From: Nitromaritima sp964584125
GTDB lineage: Bacteria > Nitrospinota > Nitrospinia > Nitrospinales > VA-1
Assembly (NCBI GenBank): GCA_964584125.1
Contig: CAZOYP010000002.1
Location: 9,928 to 73,927, forward strand
Direction of reading: 5' to 3'
Length of the DNA stretch: 64,000 bases
Both the position numbers and the translations under genes were made by a program. Position 1 is the stretch's first letter, and each line of letters starts with the position of its first letter. The notes under the pieces are model-generated. The model was not told the origin of the DNA. It saw only the letters and a list, made by a program, of their open reading frames with translations, and made no database searches. Shown here one piece after another: positions 55,716 to 64,000 of this stretch.

Positions 55716-56660
55716 ATGCTTAGAACTTTGATAACAGGGGGCGCTGGATTTCTTGGCTCTCATTTATGTGACTATCTATTAAATAAGGACCATGAAGTTA
55801 TTTGTATGGATAATCTAATTACCGGGTCGCTTGCGAATATAAAGCACATTAAAAGTGCAAGGTTCACTTTTGTTGAACATAACGTGACTAATTTTATTAA
55901 TATTGAAGGTTCATTAGATTACATCTTACATTTTGCTTCACCCGCAAGCCCTATCGACTACCTTGAGTTCCCTATTCCAACTTTGAAAGTTGGTTCGCTA
56001 GGCACTCATAATGCTCTTGGTTTAGCTAAAAAAAAGAAGTCCATTTTTTTAATTGCCTCTACTTCTGAAGTTTATGGAGATCCATTAGTTCACCCACAAG
56101 GAGAGGATTACTGGGGAAATGTTAATCCGGTTGGCCCTCGTGGTGTTTACGATGAGGCAAAGCGCTTTGCCGAAGCAATCACGATGGCTTACCATCGCTA
56201 TCACAATATAGATACAAAGATTGTTAGAATTTTCAACACATATGGCCCTCGTATGCGCATTAACGATGGAAGAGCGATCCCAAACTTTTTTAAACAAGCG
56301 ATAACTGGAAAAGAACTCACCGCATATGGTGATGGTTCCCAGACACGAAGTTTTTGTTACGTCTCTGATCTAGTAGAAGGAATATATAGATTGCTTATGT
56401 CCAACATTAACGATCCAATCAATATTGGAAATCCTATTGAGATGACAATCCAACAAATGGCAGAGAAAATTTTGCAAGCTACGAATAGCCATAGTAAGAT
56501 CTCGTATAAACCTTTGCCCGAAGACGACCCAAAAGTTCGACAACCAAACATAGAAAAGGCAAAAAAACATTTGAGCTGGGAGCCTCAAGTAGGAATAGAT
56601 GAGGGTTTGAAAAAAACTATGGAGTATTTTAAAGCTCAGTTAAATATAAAAAATTCATAA
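55716..56660 (+). CDS. UDP-glucuronate decarboxylase-like SDR (UDP-xylose synthase)
   Basis: The 314-residue extended SDR closely follows UDP-xylose synthases. The NAD site is TLITGGAGFLGSHLCDYLL, with CMDNLITGSLANIKH. It has LHFASPASPIDYLEFPIPTL, the catalytic GPRGVYDEAKRFAEAI, and VRIFNTYGPRMRINDGRA. The likely product is UDP-xylose, a precursor of LPS or exopolysaccharide sugars. GAGG lies before the ATG. A terminator-like hairpin follows its stop, before gmhA. Confidence 0.9.
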   Translation: MLRTLITGGAGFLGSHLCDYLLNKDHEVICMDNLITGSLANIKHIKSARFTFVEHNVTNFINIEGSLDYILHFASPASPIDYLEFPIPTLKVGSLGTHNALGLAKKKKSIFLIASTSEVYGDPLVHPQGEDYWGNVNPVGPRGVYDEAKRFAEAITMAYHRYHNIDTKIVRIFNTYGPRMRINDGRAIPNFFKQAITGKELTAYGDGSQTRSFCYVSDLVEGIYRLLMSNINDPINIGNPIEMTIQQMAEKILQATNSHSKISYKPLPEDDPKVRQPNIEKAKKHLSWEPQVGIDEGLKKTMEYFKAQLNIKNS

Positions 56661-56679
56661 ATTAGGAAAATAACACTTC

Positions 56680-56711
56680 TTACTATTAAAAATTAAAATA
56701 GTAATTTTTTT
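56680..56711 (+). terminator. Rho-independent terminator-like hairpin after the UDP-xylose synthase gene
   Basis: TTACTATT (56680-56687) and AATAGTAA (56697-56704) form an 8-bp stem with a 9-base loop and are followed by seven Ts. The stem is AT-only, so termination may be partial. gmhA starts only 28 bases after the T run. Confidence 0.5.
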
Positions 56712-56738
56712 AACATTTTTTTATGTATCTATAATTTA

Positions 56739-57317
56739 ATGGATCGAGTAAAGAAATTTTTGCAAATTAGCGGTGACTTAAAGTACCAAGTAGCCGAAAC
56801 TCTTTCCGAAGAAATTTTGAAAGCTGCGCATACAATACGCGATTGTCTATCTAATGGGGGTAAATTGCTATTAATGGGCAACGGGGGAAGCGCTGCTGAC
56901 TCCCAACATATTGCGGCAGAGCTAATCGGAAGATTTAAAAAAGAGCGTAAAGCAATTCCCGCGCTTGCTTTAACGGTTGACTCTTCCTCGTTAACTGCTC
57001 TTGGGAATGATTATGGGTTTGATACTATTTTTTCTCGTCAAGTTGAGGCGCTTGCAACTCCGAAAGATGCAGTACTTGGAATCAGCACTAGTGGTAATTC
57101 AAAAAATGTAATCATTGCGCTCAATCTTGCTAAGAAAATAGGGTCAAAAACAATAGGCTTTATGGGCAACGATGGTGGCAACATGAAAGATTGTGTTGAT
57201 ATCGGCATTATAGTTCCGTCCAATGATACTGCACGTATTCAAGAAGTCCATATTACGATTGGTCATATTATTTGCGAAATCCTAGAGCAAGATCTAATAA
57301 ATGAAAGAAAAATTTAA
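56739..57317 (+). CDS. gmhA: Phosphoheptose isomerase
   Basis: The 192-residue SIS-domain enzyme turns sedoheptulose-7-phosphate into glycero-manno-heptose-7-phosphate, the first step to ADP-heptose for LPS core. Conserved are LLMGNGGSAADSQHIAAEL, then RFKKERKAIPALALTVDSS, and VLGISTSGNSKNVIIAL. There is no ribosome site. A TATAAT ends only 3 bases before the ATG, so if transcribed locally the message would be almost leaderless. It overlaps hldE by 17 bases. Confidence 0.95.
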   Translation: MDRVKKFLQISGDLKYQVAETLSEEILKAAHTIRDCLSNGGKLLLMGNGGSAADSQHIAAELIGRFKKERKAIPALALTVDSSSLTALGNDYGFDTIFSRQVEALATPKDAVLGISTSGNSKNVIIALNLAKKIGSKTIGFMGNDGGNMKDCVDIGIIVPSNDTARIQEVHITIGHIICEILEQDLINERKI

Positions 57318-58770
57318 AGCCTACCTTGAGAGTGACCACCGGCCTAAACTGATGGTCATTGGAGATCTTATCCTCGATGAATACATTTGGGGTTCCGTAA
57401 GTCGCATATCGCCTGAAGCTCCGGTCCCTATTCTTGAAACAAAATCTGAAAACCTAACCCTAGGGGGTGCTGCTAATGTTGCCAACAACCTTGTTGCACT
57501 TGGTTGTGAAGTTTATCTTGTTGGTGCAATTGGAAAAGATGAAAAAGGCGACAAGTTACTCAGTCTCATAGAAGAAAAAAAAATATCTTCTAAAGGTGTT
57601 TTCCGTTTTGTATATAGACCCACCACATCGAAAATAAGAGTTATCGGGCATAACCAACAAATTCTTCGCATAGATAAAGAAGATAACCGTCCCATTACAG
57701 AAAAAACTGAAAACAAGATTATTAAGTTTATAAATAAAACTTTACCTGATATGGATATTGTGATTTGCTCAGACTACCGTAAAGGAATACTTACGGAAAA
57801 AGTTTTTAGCGCCATCACACATAGGGCTAAAAATTCAAAAAAACTAGTCGTTGTCGATCCTAAAAGCTCTAACTTTGAGTTGTACCAAGGAGCAGATATT
57901 ATTACTCCTAACCAATTTGAAGTAGAAAAAGCAGTCCCTATAAAAATTCAGGATAAAATTGATTTAGACCGTGCTGCTGAATATCTTTTAAACCTAACTC
58001 ATGCTGATTCTATCCTCGTCACCCGGGGTAAAGACGGTATGACTCTCTATCCCAACAAGGAAAATCCTATTGATATCCCAACCCAAGCAAAAGAAGTTTT
58101 TGATGTTACTGGAGCTGGAGATACCGTTGTTTCGGTCCTGGCGATGGCCTTAGCTGGTAACTTTAATTGTACAGACGCAGCTAAACTTTCGAATATGGCT
58201 GCCAGTATTGTTGTTGGGAAAATAGGCACTGCTGTGGTAACCCTACCTGAAATTAATGAATATCTTGAAGAGGAAATACTACGCACTTCAAAAGCTTTGC
58301 TTAATCTAGAAGAGCTTACGAAAACAGTTAGTCTTGCAAAAAGTGTAGGTAAAACAGTCGTGTTTACTAACGGTTGTTTTGACCTCATTCATGGAGGTCA
58401 TATTGAGTTTTTACAAAAAGCTCGTGCAAAAGGTGATCTTCTAGTAGTTGGACTCAATAGCGATAAGTCTGTAAAAACCATAAAGGGAAATGGTCGTCCT
58501 ATCAAGGGAGAAAAAGAACGCGCCAATATTATTTCTGCATTAAAATATGTCGACTATATTACTATTTTTGATGAAGAAACTCCTGAAGATATTATTCGCA
58601 AGATTCGCCCCGACATCCTTGTTAAGGGAGATGATTATGATATAAACGAAGTCGTGGGGCGTGAAATTGTAGAAGGTTATGGAGCTAAAGTAGAACTTAT
58701 CCCAATTGTTAAGGGACTTTCAACAACCAATATAGTCAAAAAAATTATTGAAAATCATAAATCAAATTAG
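57301..58770 (+). CDS. hldE: Bifunctional heptose-7-phosphate kinase / heptose-1-phosphate adenylyltransferase
   Basis: The 489-residue fusion has an N-terminal ribokinase-type domain (VIGDLILDEYIWGSVSRISP, LGGAANVANNLVALG and the GAGD motif DVTGAGDTVVSV). The C-terminal cytidylyltransferase-fold domain is VFTNGCFDLIHGGHIEFLQK, with the HxGH nucleotide motif, and VKGDDYDINEVVG later. It phosphorylates the heptose and then transfers AMP, feeding hldD. It overlaps gmhA, so the two are coupled. Confidence 0.97.
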   Translation: MKEKFKAYLESDHRPKLMVIGDLILDEYIWGSVSRISPEAPVPILETKSENLTLGGAANVANNLVALGCEVYLVGAIGKDEKGDKLLSLIEEKKISSKGVFRFVYRPTTSKIRVIGHNQQILRIDKEDNRPITEKTENKIIKFINKTLPDMDIVICSDYRKGILTEKVFSAITHRAKNSKKLVVVDPKSSNFELYQGADIITPNQFEVEKAVPIKIQDKIDLDRAAEYLLNLTHADSILVTRGKDGMTLYPNKENPIDIPTQAKEVFDVTGAGDTVVSVLAMALAGNFNCTDAAKLSNMAASIVVGKIGTAVVTLPEINEYLEEEILRTSKALLNLEELTKTVSLAKSVGKTVVFTNGCFDLIHGGHIEFLQKARAKGDLLVVGLNSDKSVKTIKGNGRPIKGEKERANIISALKYVDYITIFDEETPEDIIRKIRPDILVKGDDYDINEVVGREIVEGYGAKVELIPIVKGLSTTNIVKKIIENHKSN

Positions 58771-58890
58771 ATAATTATAATACAAGTATAACCAATTTTA
58801 TAAAACAACCACTTCAACTTGACTATTAAATAGAACAAATTATGTTGTAAAAATTTAAATTTTAATTTGAATTGTTCCTTTCAGCTTGCA

Positions 58891-59862
58891 CTAATTTCCT
58901 AATCTCTTGTTGGGTACAAGATAATTCTTAACATAATCTGTAATACCTTCTTCTAATGATTTTATTGGCTTGGTATAGCCAGCATTACGAATCTTTTGTA
59001 TTTTTGCACAAGTATGGTACTGGTATTGCTGAATAATATTTTTAGGCATTGAAATATATTCAATTTGAGGCACTCTATGCATTGCTTGAAAAATTGCTTG
59101 TGCAAGATCATTCCAATTTCTAGCCTGACCTGCACCCACATTAAAAATTCCACAAATTTTTGGTTGGTCCAAAAAAAATAAAGTCATACTAACGGCATCT
59201 TTAATATAAAGGAAATCGCGTTCCTGCTCGCCATCTTGATACTCCTTCCGGTATGATTTAAATAAACAAATTTTATTATTTTCTCGAACCTGAGCAAACC
59301 CTTTATGCACCAAACTTCGCATATTTTCTTTATGGTATTCATTTGGCCCAAAAACATTAAAATATTTTAGCCCTACAATACGATCAAGGACACCTTGACT
59401 CGATGCCCATAAGTCAAATTTATGTTTACTTTCACCATAAAAATTAAGTGGTTTTAATGTATCCAACTTAGATTCATCATCGCTATATCCCTTTTCTCCA
59501 TTCCCATAAGTTGCAGCACTGGATGCATAAATAAAACGAATATTTCGCTCCAAAGCAAATGTTGCAAGATGCAAAGTGTAGTCGTAGTTATTTTCTTTAA
59601 GAAACTTTTCATCGGTCTCAGTTGTTGAAGAACAAGCACCCATATGAATAATAACCTCAATTGACTCAATATCTCGATCGATAATTTTTTTCAGAAAAAA
59701 ATTCTTTTCTATTAATTTTTCATATTTAATAGATAAGATATTTTTATATTTTTCAGGATGGTCTATATCATCAACTATAATTATATCCGTCCTTCCTCTT
59801 ATATTTAATTCTTGAACGATGGCGCTTCCAATAAAACCTGAACCACCGGTTACGACAATCAT
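58891..59862 (-). CDS. hldD: ADP-L-glycero-D-manno-heptose 6-epimerase
   Basis: The 323-residue SDR has GGSGFIGSAIVQELNIRGRT at the N-terminus, IIHMGACSSTTETDEKFLKE and the Y-x3-K active site in NFYGESKHKFDLW. It also has LKYFNVFGPNEYHKENMRS and GQARNWNDLAQAIF, all typical of HldD/RfaD. It makes the L-glycero form of ADP-heptose. It is convergent with hldE, so the pathway is complete here but on two strands. Its ATG overlaps the stop of the GT39-like gene (ATGA). Confidence 0.95.
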   Translation of the reverse strand: MIVVTGGSGFIGSAIVQELNIRGRTDIIIVDDIDHPEKYKNILSIKYEKLIEKNFFLKKIIDRDIESIEVIIHMGACSSTTETDEKFLKENNYDYTLHLATFALERNIRFIYASSAATYGNGEKGYSDDESKLDTLKPLNFYGESKHKFDLWASSQGVLDRIVGLKYFNVFGPNEYHKENMRSLVHKGFAQVRENNKICLFKSYRKEYQDGEQERDFLYIKDAVSMTLFFLDQPKICGIFNVGAGQARNWNDLAQAIFQAMHRVPQIEYISMPKNIIQQYQYHTCAKIQKIRNAGYTKPIKSLEEGITDYVKNYLVPNKRLGN

Positions 59863-61907
59863 AATTTATCCCCATTCGTTTTCAGCGTATTTTTCATCAT
59901 AACCAATCGGTAACTCTGAATACCACGTAGACGACCAAATCCTCCTTGCTTGACCTCTGGTATTCCAATAATTTCCATAGATTGTCTTCCTTCCGTAATA
60001 AATATTTTTGTCTGCCAAGGTAAGTTTAAAATTTTCGGGCCATAAGGATGGTCCAATATCCAATTATTTAACAACCATGCATTCTTAAACACATACTGTC
60101 CACCCTCTTCCACCGCATGAAGATACGAAACTTTATTTCCTAATTTTCGTTCAGAAGAAATTAAATTTATATTCATTGAAAAAACTACATCACCTAACTC
60201 GGCATCTGTTTTGGCTGCTAAAATATTTGGTTCGTTAATTTTTAACGCAACTAATTTCCCCGGGTGCATAGAAGGTGGTTCCAACGTAACAAGTGTAGAT
60301 TGAACCATACTACTCCATCTCTTCAAATCCTTCGGTGATCTCAAAGTATAACTATTATATATAAATTTTGGATTCACTTTACGAAAGGTGAAATTTTCAA
60401 TTCGTTGCTTTGATATAAATAATTTTTTTGGCATTAAAATACCTTCTGATTCCTCCTTTGTTTTTACAAGTTGATGATAATCATTTAAGAGCAAATACTC
60501 TACGCCTTCCTTGCTAATCCTTGATGTATCAGAATTCCCTGGTTTACCATACTCAACAAAGTAGACATCCCCTAACCTTCCTTCCTCTAAAATTTTGTTT
60601 ATCCGTTTTGTTGTTTCCTTCCCACCATATAAATAATATTCGACGTGTGGGCGTTGGGATAGAAGAACTAAATCGTTAGGACCGAGATTTTTTACAAACC
60701 TCGTAACAAGATCAAGTCGTTGACCGGAGAATCGATCAGGCCAAGTTATCTGAAGTAATTCTTTTCCTGACAAGACCGTAATAAGTATAAAAAACAAACC
60801 TAAAACTATTTTACCAGCTAACGCTCCCAGCTTGTTTTTCAACCGATTCACGAAACCTATCGCACCTATGACTATACATAAAGTAAACATTGGTTGTAGA
60901 TAAAAAAATATTCTTTCGTGTGGAGTTACTTTTAATAATTCTAAATAACAAGCTATATAGGTTATTATTGGCGGAAATACTAACAAAAATACAATTAATG
61001 TAAATACAGTGCGATTGAGATGAAACAAAGTAAAGAGTCCAATCAATGCAAAAATAATAAAAAAAACTTCACCGAATTTAATTGGTTGAATCCATTCCTT
61101 TAAAATAGACATAGGAAAAGAGCTTAATTCTGATTTTGCCGCGTTAGAGAAAGCCATCTCAAGCATTTCCGGAGAAATTAAAATAAAATACTGTATAAAC
61201 AAACCCATCAAGCAAATTAATATTACTGCAAGGTTTTTTAGATACGGATCAGAAATATCAAACCATTTATTAGGCTTTGATAGAAAAAAAGATGTAAGAA
61301 AAAATAAACCTAGCGATCCCTCGAAAAACACGAATGTAGGAATCGTCCAAGTACCCACCATCATTAGTCCAGCGAATATGGAAAGTTCTTTTAATGTGAA
61401 AAACTCCTGACTTGGTCTTAAGGAAGTTTTAGTTTCATGTATCCAAACAATCAATCGGTGAAAAATATATTGGCCAATAAGGAGGGTCATCATATACCCC
61501 CGCGCATGCGTCGAATAAAAGATGTGACCACCATTAATTGCAACCAAAAGTGAAACTGCCATCCCAGCCTGAGTATTGCGTGTAATTCGATGAGTGGTAA
61601 AAAATGCTAGCGCAATACTTGCAATTCCACAAACCAGAACCGGAGCACGCAACAAAAACGGATTCAACCCAAATATCTTATAAATTGTAGCGACTATAAG
61701 AGTATGAAAAATATGATTATTGGGGTATTCGTAATGCTTTGGGATGTCTAAAAGAGGCATTTTTGCCCAAATAGATACTGTTGCTAGTTCGTCTCCATGT
61801 AAAGGGGTGGTAATACCTACAAGTCTGATAATTATTCCCAGAACAATAATTGTAAGTAAACAAAATCGGATCGACCTGGAGGTAGGTAAGAAAAATAGAG
61901 GGAACAC
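59859..61907 (-). CDS. GT39/ArnT-like integral membrane glycosyltransferase
   Basis: The 682-residue protein has ten or more predicted membrane helices in the first 430 residues. Its first periplasmic loop carries TTPLHGDELATVSIWAK, corresponding to the acidic motif of GT39/GT-C enzymes that use polyprenyl-phosphate sugars. A soluble periplasmic domain of about 230 residues follows, including NDLVLLSQRPHVEYYLYGGK. It probably transfers a sugar to lipid A, core or protein on the periplasmic side. It is coupled to hldD by a 4-base overlap, which supports an LPS link. Confidence 0.82.
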   Translation of the reverse strand: MFPLFFLPTSRSIRFCLLTIIVLGIIIRLVGITTPLHGDELATVSIWAKMPLLDIPKHYEYPNNHIFHTLIVATIYKIFGLNPFLLRAPVLVCGIASIALAFFTTHRITRNTQAGMAVSLLVAINGGHIFYSTHARGYMMTLLIGQYIFHRLIVWIHETKTSLRPSQEFFTLKELSIFAGLMMVGTWTIPTFVFFEGSLGLFFLTSFFLSKPNKWFDISDPYLKNLAVILICLMGLFIQYFILISPEMLEMAFSNAAKSELSSFPMSILKEWIQPIKFGEVFFIIFALIGLFTLFHLNRTVFTLIVFLLVFPPIITYIACYLELLKVTPHERIFFYLQPMFTLCIVIGAIGFVNRLKNKLGALAGKIVLGLFFILITVLSGKELLQITWPDRFSGQRLDLVTRFVKNLGPNDLVLLSQRPHVEYYLYGGKETTKRINKILEEGRLGDVYFVEYGKPGNSDTSRISKEGVEYLLLNDYHQLVKTKEESEGILMPKKLFISKQRIENFTFRKVNPKFIYNSYTLRSPKDLKRWSSMVQSTLVTLEPPSMHPGKLVALKINEPNILAAKTDAELGDVVFSMNINLISSERKLGNKVSYLHAVEEGGQYVFKNAWLLNNWILDHPYGPKILNLPWQTKIFITEGRQSMEIIGIPEVKQGGFGRLRGIQSYRLVMMKNTLKTNGDKL

Positions 61908-62015
61908 TGAGCGTCGCGAAAAATATGTCTATATTTATTTTTTTTAACAACCAATCAATCTAACCTAGGCCGATCTCCTAACTTTTTCAGTGCAACAGCT
62001 CTTTTAGTACTAAGA

Positions 62016-62903
62016 TTATTCAAAGTCATACGCCACTTGTTGATCGGCCCAACCTAGAAAACCATCTTTGACAGGATCACCTGTGAAGCTATCTGAATTT
62101 TCAACCCAAGTTTTTGGATCATCCCAGTTATCATTATAATGATATAGGTAAATTTTAGAACGTATTTGTTCGGGTAGCGTCATCAACTCGCGGTAGGAAG
62201 CGTGAACACCTCCTTGAAACATTTGACAATCGTGGAACATGACCTCAGATATTTCAGAAAACTTTGTCGGATAACCCTTGTCAAACATTGTATCGCCTGA
62301 AATCCAAACTCGCCTATTTACCAAAATACCGCTACACCATTGTGCCTCATCAATACTAATTGCAGAGTCCGGAACATGAAGTGTTCGCATGATAATCAAT
62401 TCCATTGGGCCATGCTGATAAGACCATAGTTTTCTTTCAAGAAGCTCCATTTCTTTTGGCCGAAGAATATCGAAAAAATCTGCCAATTGTAGTGGCTGAC
62501 CCTGTGCAGTCTCACAAAACTCAATCCCACCTGCAAGACTCTTATCCCAAAGTAAATCCTGATACTCTTTTGGGACAATCATTTTAGGTTTATTCGATGA
62601 GTTTGAAATATAGCGGTTAACTAACGCAACTTCCTCAAAACCACCAATATGGTCAGCATGACTGTGAGTAGGTAAATAACATTGAACTTTACTGACGCTT
62701 AATCCAACATCATCAAGAGCCAAGGGCCCAAGAGTGCCACAATCTACCAGAACATGGTGATCCCCTTGTATAATTAAAAAATTTGACTGACGGTTACGCT
62801 TGGTAAAAGCTGAACCAACTCCCAAAAAGACAACCCTTAAATTTCCTTCTGTACTTAAGGGCAAAGGTCGACCGTCCTGGCAAATTTCATTTATATTGTA
62901 CAT
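62016..62903 (-). CDS. Metallo-beta-lactamase-fold hydrolase
   Basis: The 295-residue protein shows the MBL metal motif PTHSHADHIGGFEEVALV (HxHxDH), an N-terminal FLGVGSAFTKRNRQSNFLII, WISGDTMFDKGY (Asp) and a final metal His region in YLYHYNDN. The layout resembles RNase Z-like or phosphodiesterase-type MBL enzymes. Neither exosite nor substrate domain is obvious, so the substrate is unknown. It is divergent from the ApgM-like gene. Confidence 0.85.
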   Translation of the reverse strand: MYNINEICQDGRPLPLSTEGNLRVVFLGVGSAFTKRNRQSNFLIIQGDHHVLVDCGTLGPLALDDVGLSVSKVQCYLPTHSHADHIGGFEEVALVNRYISNSSNKPKMIVPKEYQDLLWDKSLAGGIEFCETAQGQPLQLADFFDILRPKEMELLERKLWSYQHGPMELIIMRTLHVPDSAISIDEAQWCSGILVNRRVWISGDTMFDKGYPTKFSEISEVMFHDCQMFQGGVHASYRELMTLPEQIRSKIYLYHYNDNWDDPKTWVENSDSFTGDPVKDGFLGWADQQVAYDFE

Positions 62904-63240
62904 GCACGAATTTTTTAACGCTCTTAATTGAGAATATCAAGTATCAATTCCTTATAAAGTATCATAGCTAAGTTCCTTGGTCTATTGAATTTCCCCTTAT
63001 GTTCCAATGAATTAGCACTAATGAATGAAGTTTTTTTTACAAGCTTTAACTATTCTACAAAAACCTCCTTTTATTATGGATTGAAAAAACTATTTTCTCC
63101 CAGCTCTTGCAGACCTTATTTTTTTAAAAAAAAATTTTTCATTGTTTTTTAAGCGTTTATGTGTGAAATTTTTAGAAAGATAAGATATAATTTCCGGGAC
63201 TCCTCAATCCACTTATACCCGACTAAATTTGGTTCAAAAA
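62904..63240. other. Divergent intergenic region with an A/T-tract
   Basis: This 337-base stretch has no ORF. A run of T then A then T near 63120-63140 is likely intrinsically bent. It lies upstream of a promoter candidate for the ApgM-like gene, listed separately. Confidence 0.45.
63163..63191 (+). promoter_or_regulatory. Candidate promoter of the ApgM-like gene
   Basis: GTGAAA (63163-63168), then 17 bases, then a perfect TATAAT (63186-63191). Transcription would begin near 63198, 43 bases before the ATG. The A/T-tract just upstream could serve as an UP element. The -35 is weak. Confidence 0.42.
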
Positions 63241-64000
63241 TGAAATATTTGGTTGTAATTGCCAACGGCCTTACAGATAGGCCGATTGCAGAAAAAGAAA
63301 ACAAGACTCCGTTACAGCTTGCAGACACACCTAATCTGGATCGAATGGTTCGGGACGGCTGCTCGGGATCGGTAAAAACCATTCCTGAAAATTTTCAAGC
63401 TGGGAATGAGATATCATATCTTTCACTTTTAGGTTACGACCCCGAAAAATATGATATTGGCCCGGCATATTTTGACGCACTGGCAATAGGGTTGGACCTC
63501 AAAGATGGAGAAATTCCCCTGTGTTGTGACTTTGTAACTCTGCAAGCTAGTCACAACGACATGGTAATGAAAGATTACACAGCAGGTCACTTACCCAGCG
63601 AAGAATCTAAAAATTATTTAAACGCACTTCAGAATCAAATATCGGACTGCGACGTTACTTTTCATCCTGGATCGGGTCCTCATAATATAATGGTTATGCA
63701 TGGTAAGCCCTTTAAAAAGCGTTTGACACCACCCAACGAATTAATTGGTGAAGGTATTCGAAAATTTATGCCTGTTGATGATGAATTTAAAGACCTAATT
63801 TATATTATTAATCAAGCCCAGATCATATTACATAATCACCCAATAAATAAAAAGCGTAAGTTGGAAAACTTAGATTCGGCTAATAGTATCTGGTTATGGG
63901 GAAATGGTAAAAAAGGGACTCTCCCGTCATTTGAAAATAAATATAGAAAATCTGGTTCGCTTATTTCCGCATCATTACTTTTTCAAGGAATGGCTAAGGC
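63241..64000 (+). CDS. ApgM-family phosphoglycerate-mutase-like protein, likely inactive, 3' end beyond the window
   Basis: The open frame begins at ATG 63241 and runs off the right edge (253 codons seen). It clearly belongs to the archaeal-type 2,3-bisphosphoglycerate-independent mutases: KTPLQLADTPNLDRM, YLSLLGYDPEKYDIGPAYFD, YTAGHLPSEE and SIWLWGNGKKG. Two catalytic positions look changed. The first metal Asp (VIDGxGDRP in the family) reads VIANGLTDRP, and the phosphorylated Ser (family PGSDxAxLS) reads AGNEISYLS. The later family arginine region reads GSGPHNIMVM, where YRH is usual. It may be a regulatory or repurposed pseudoenzyme rather than the glycolytic mutase. Alignment here is by eye. 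Confidence 0.85.

Noticed and set aside
1..64000. CRISPR array, insertion sequence, prophage or integron
   Set aside because: I saw no regularly spaced direct repeats, no transposase or integrase motifs and no phage structural genes. Repeats are confined to the adhesin and the LRR protein.

Overview
The window is an AT-rich (clearly below 40% GC by eye) stretch of a draft Gram-negative bacterial chromosome with one 100-N scaffold gap (31446-31545). Gram-negative character follows from ADP-heptose/LPS core genes (gmhA, hldE, hldD), a TonB protein, a two-partner secretion pair and several lipoproteins; a squalene-hopene cyclase adds hopanoids. The mix suggests a marine, deep-branching lineage such as Nitrospinota or a former deltaproteobacterial group. 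That placement is my inference and is not proven by the sequence. Several genes appear to use GTG or TTG starts, and many lack a clear Shine-Dalgarno.

Layout. 1-5282: a possible edge gene, a nucleotidyltransferase-like protein, a TonB protein and two tandem CDP-alcohol phosphotransferases with degenerate N-terminal nucleotidyltransferase-like domains. 5290-11718: DinG-type helicase, SYLF lipid-binding protein, DUF4149 membrane protein, pyrF, ATP-grasp, Nudix and an ArsC/Spx-like protein. 11846-17048: a palindrome and a hairpin ahead of smc, then an RNI-type leucine-rich-repeat protein. 17161-24171: a tight seven-gene minus-strand operon with three radical-SAM enzymes, a GT2 glycosyltransferase, WbqC, an NDP-sugar dehydratase and a methyltransferase, probably making or modifying a surface glycan. 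24635-29542: elbB, nadE and three poorly known genes. 29618-36449: TpsA/TpsB two-partner secretion pair, with the gap inside the adhesin.

37028-40101: an oversized phosphohexomutase paired with a left-handed beta-helix protein. 40352-46282: tRNA-Leu(UAG), tig, clpP, clpX, lon, a proteostasis block. 46374-50312: a lipoprotein, a FlgO-like lipoprotein and squalene-hopene cyclase. 50598-55679: rplM-rpsI, argC-argJ and def-fmt. 55716-61907: UDP-xylose synthase-like gene, gmhA-hldE, then hldD with a GT39-like membrane glycosyltransferase on the other strand. 62016-end: a metallo-beta-lactamase-fold hydrolase and an edge-truncated ApgM-family protein that seems to have lost its catalytic serine.

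Much of the window concerns the cell envelope: LPS heptose, sugar nucleotides, hopanoids, phospholipid-type head groups and a secreted adhesin, set among housekeeping genes. I saw no CRISPR array, insertion sequence, prophage or rRNA. The best candidates for undescribed biology are the radical-SAM glycan operon, the degenerate nucleotidyltransferase/CDP-alcohol transferase group, the phosphohexomutase/beta-helix pair, and the ApgM-like probable pseudoenzyme.
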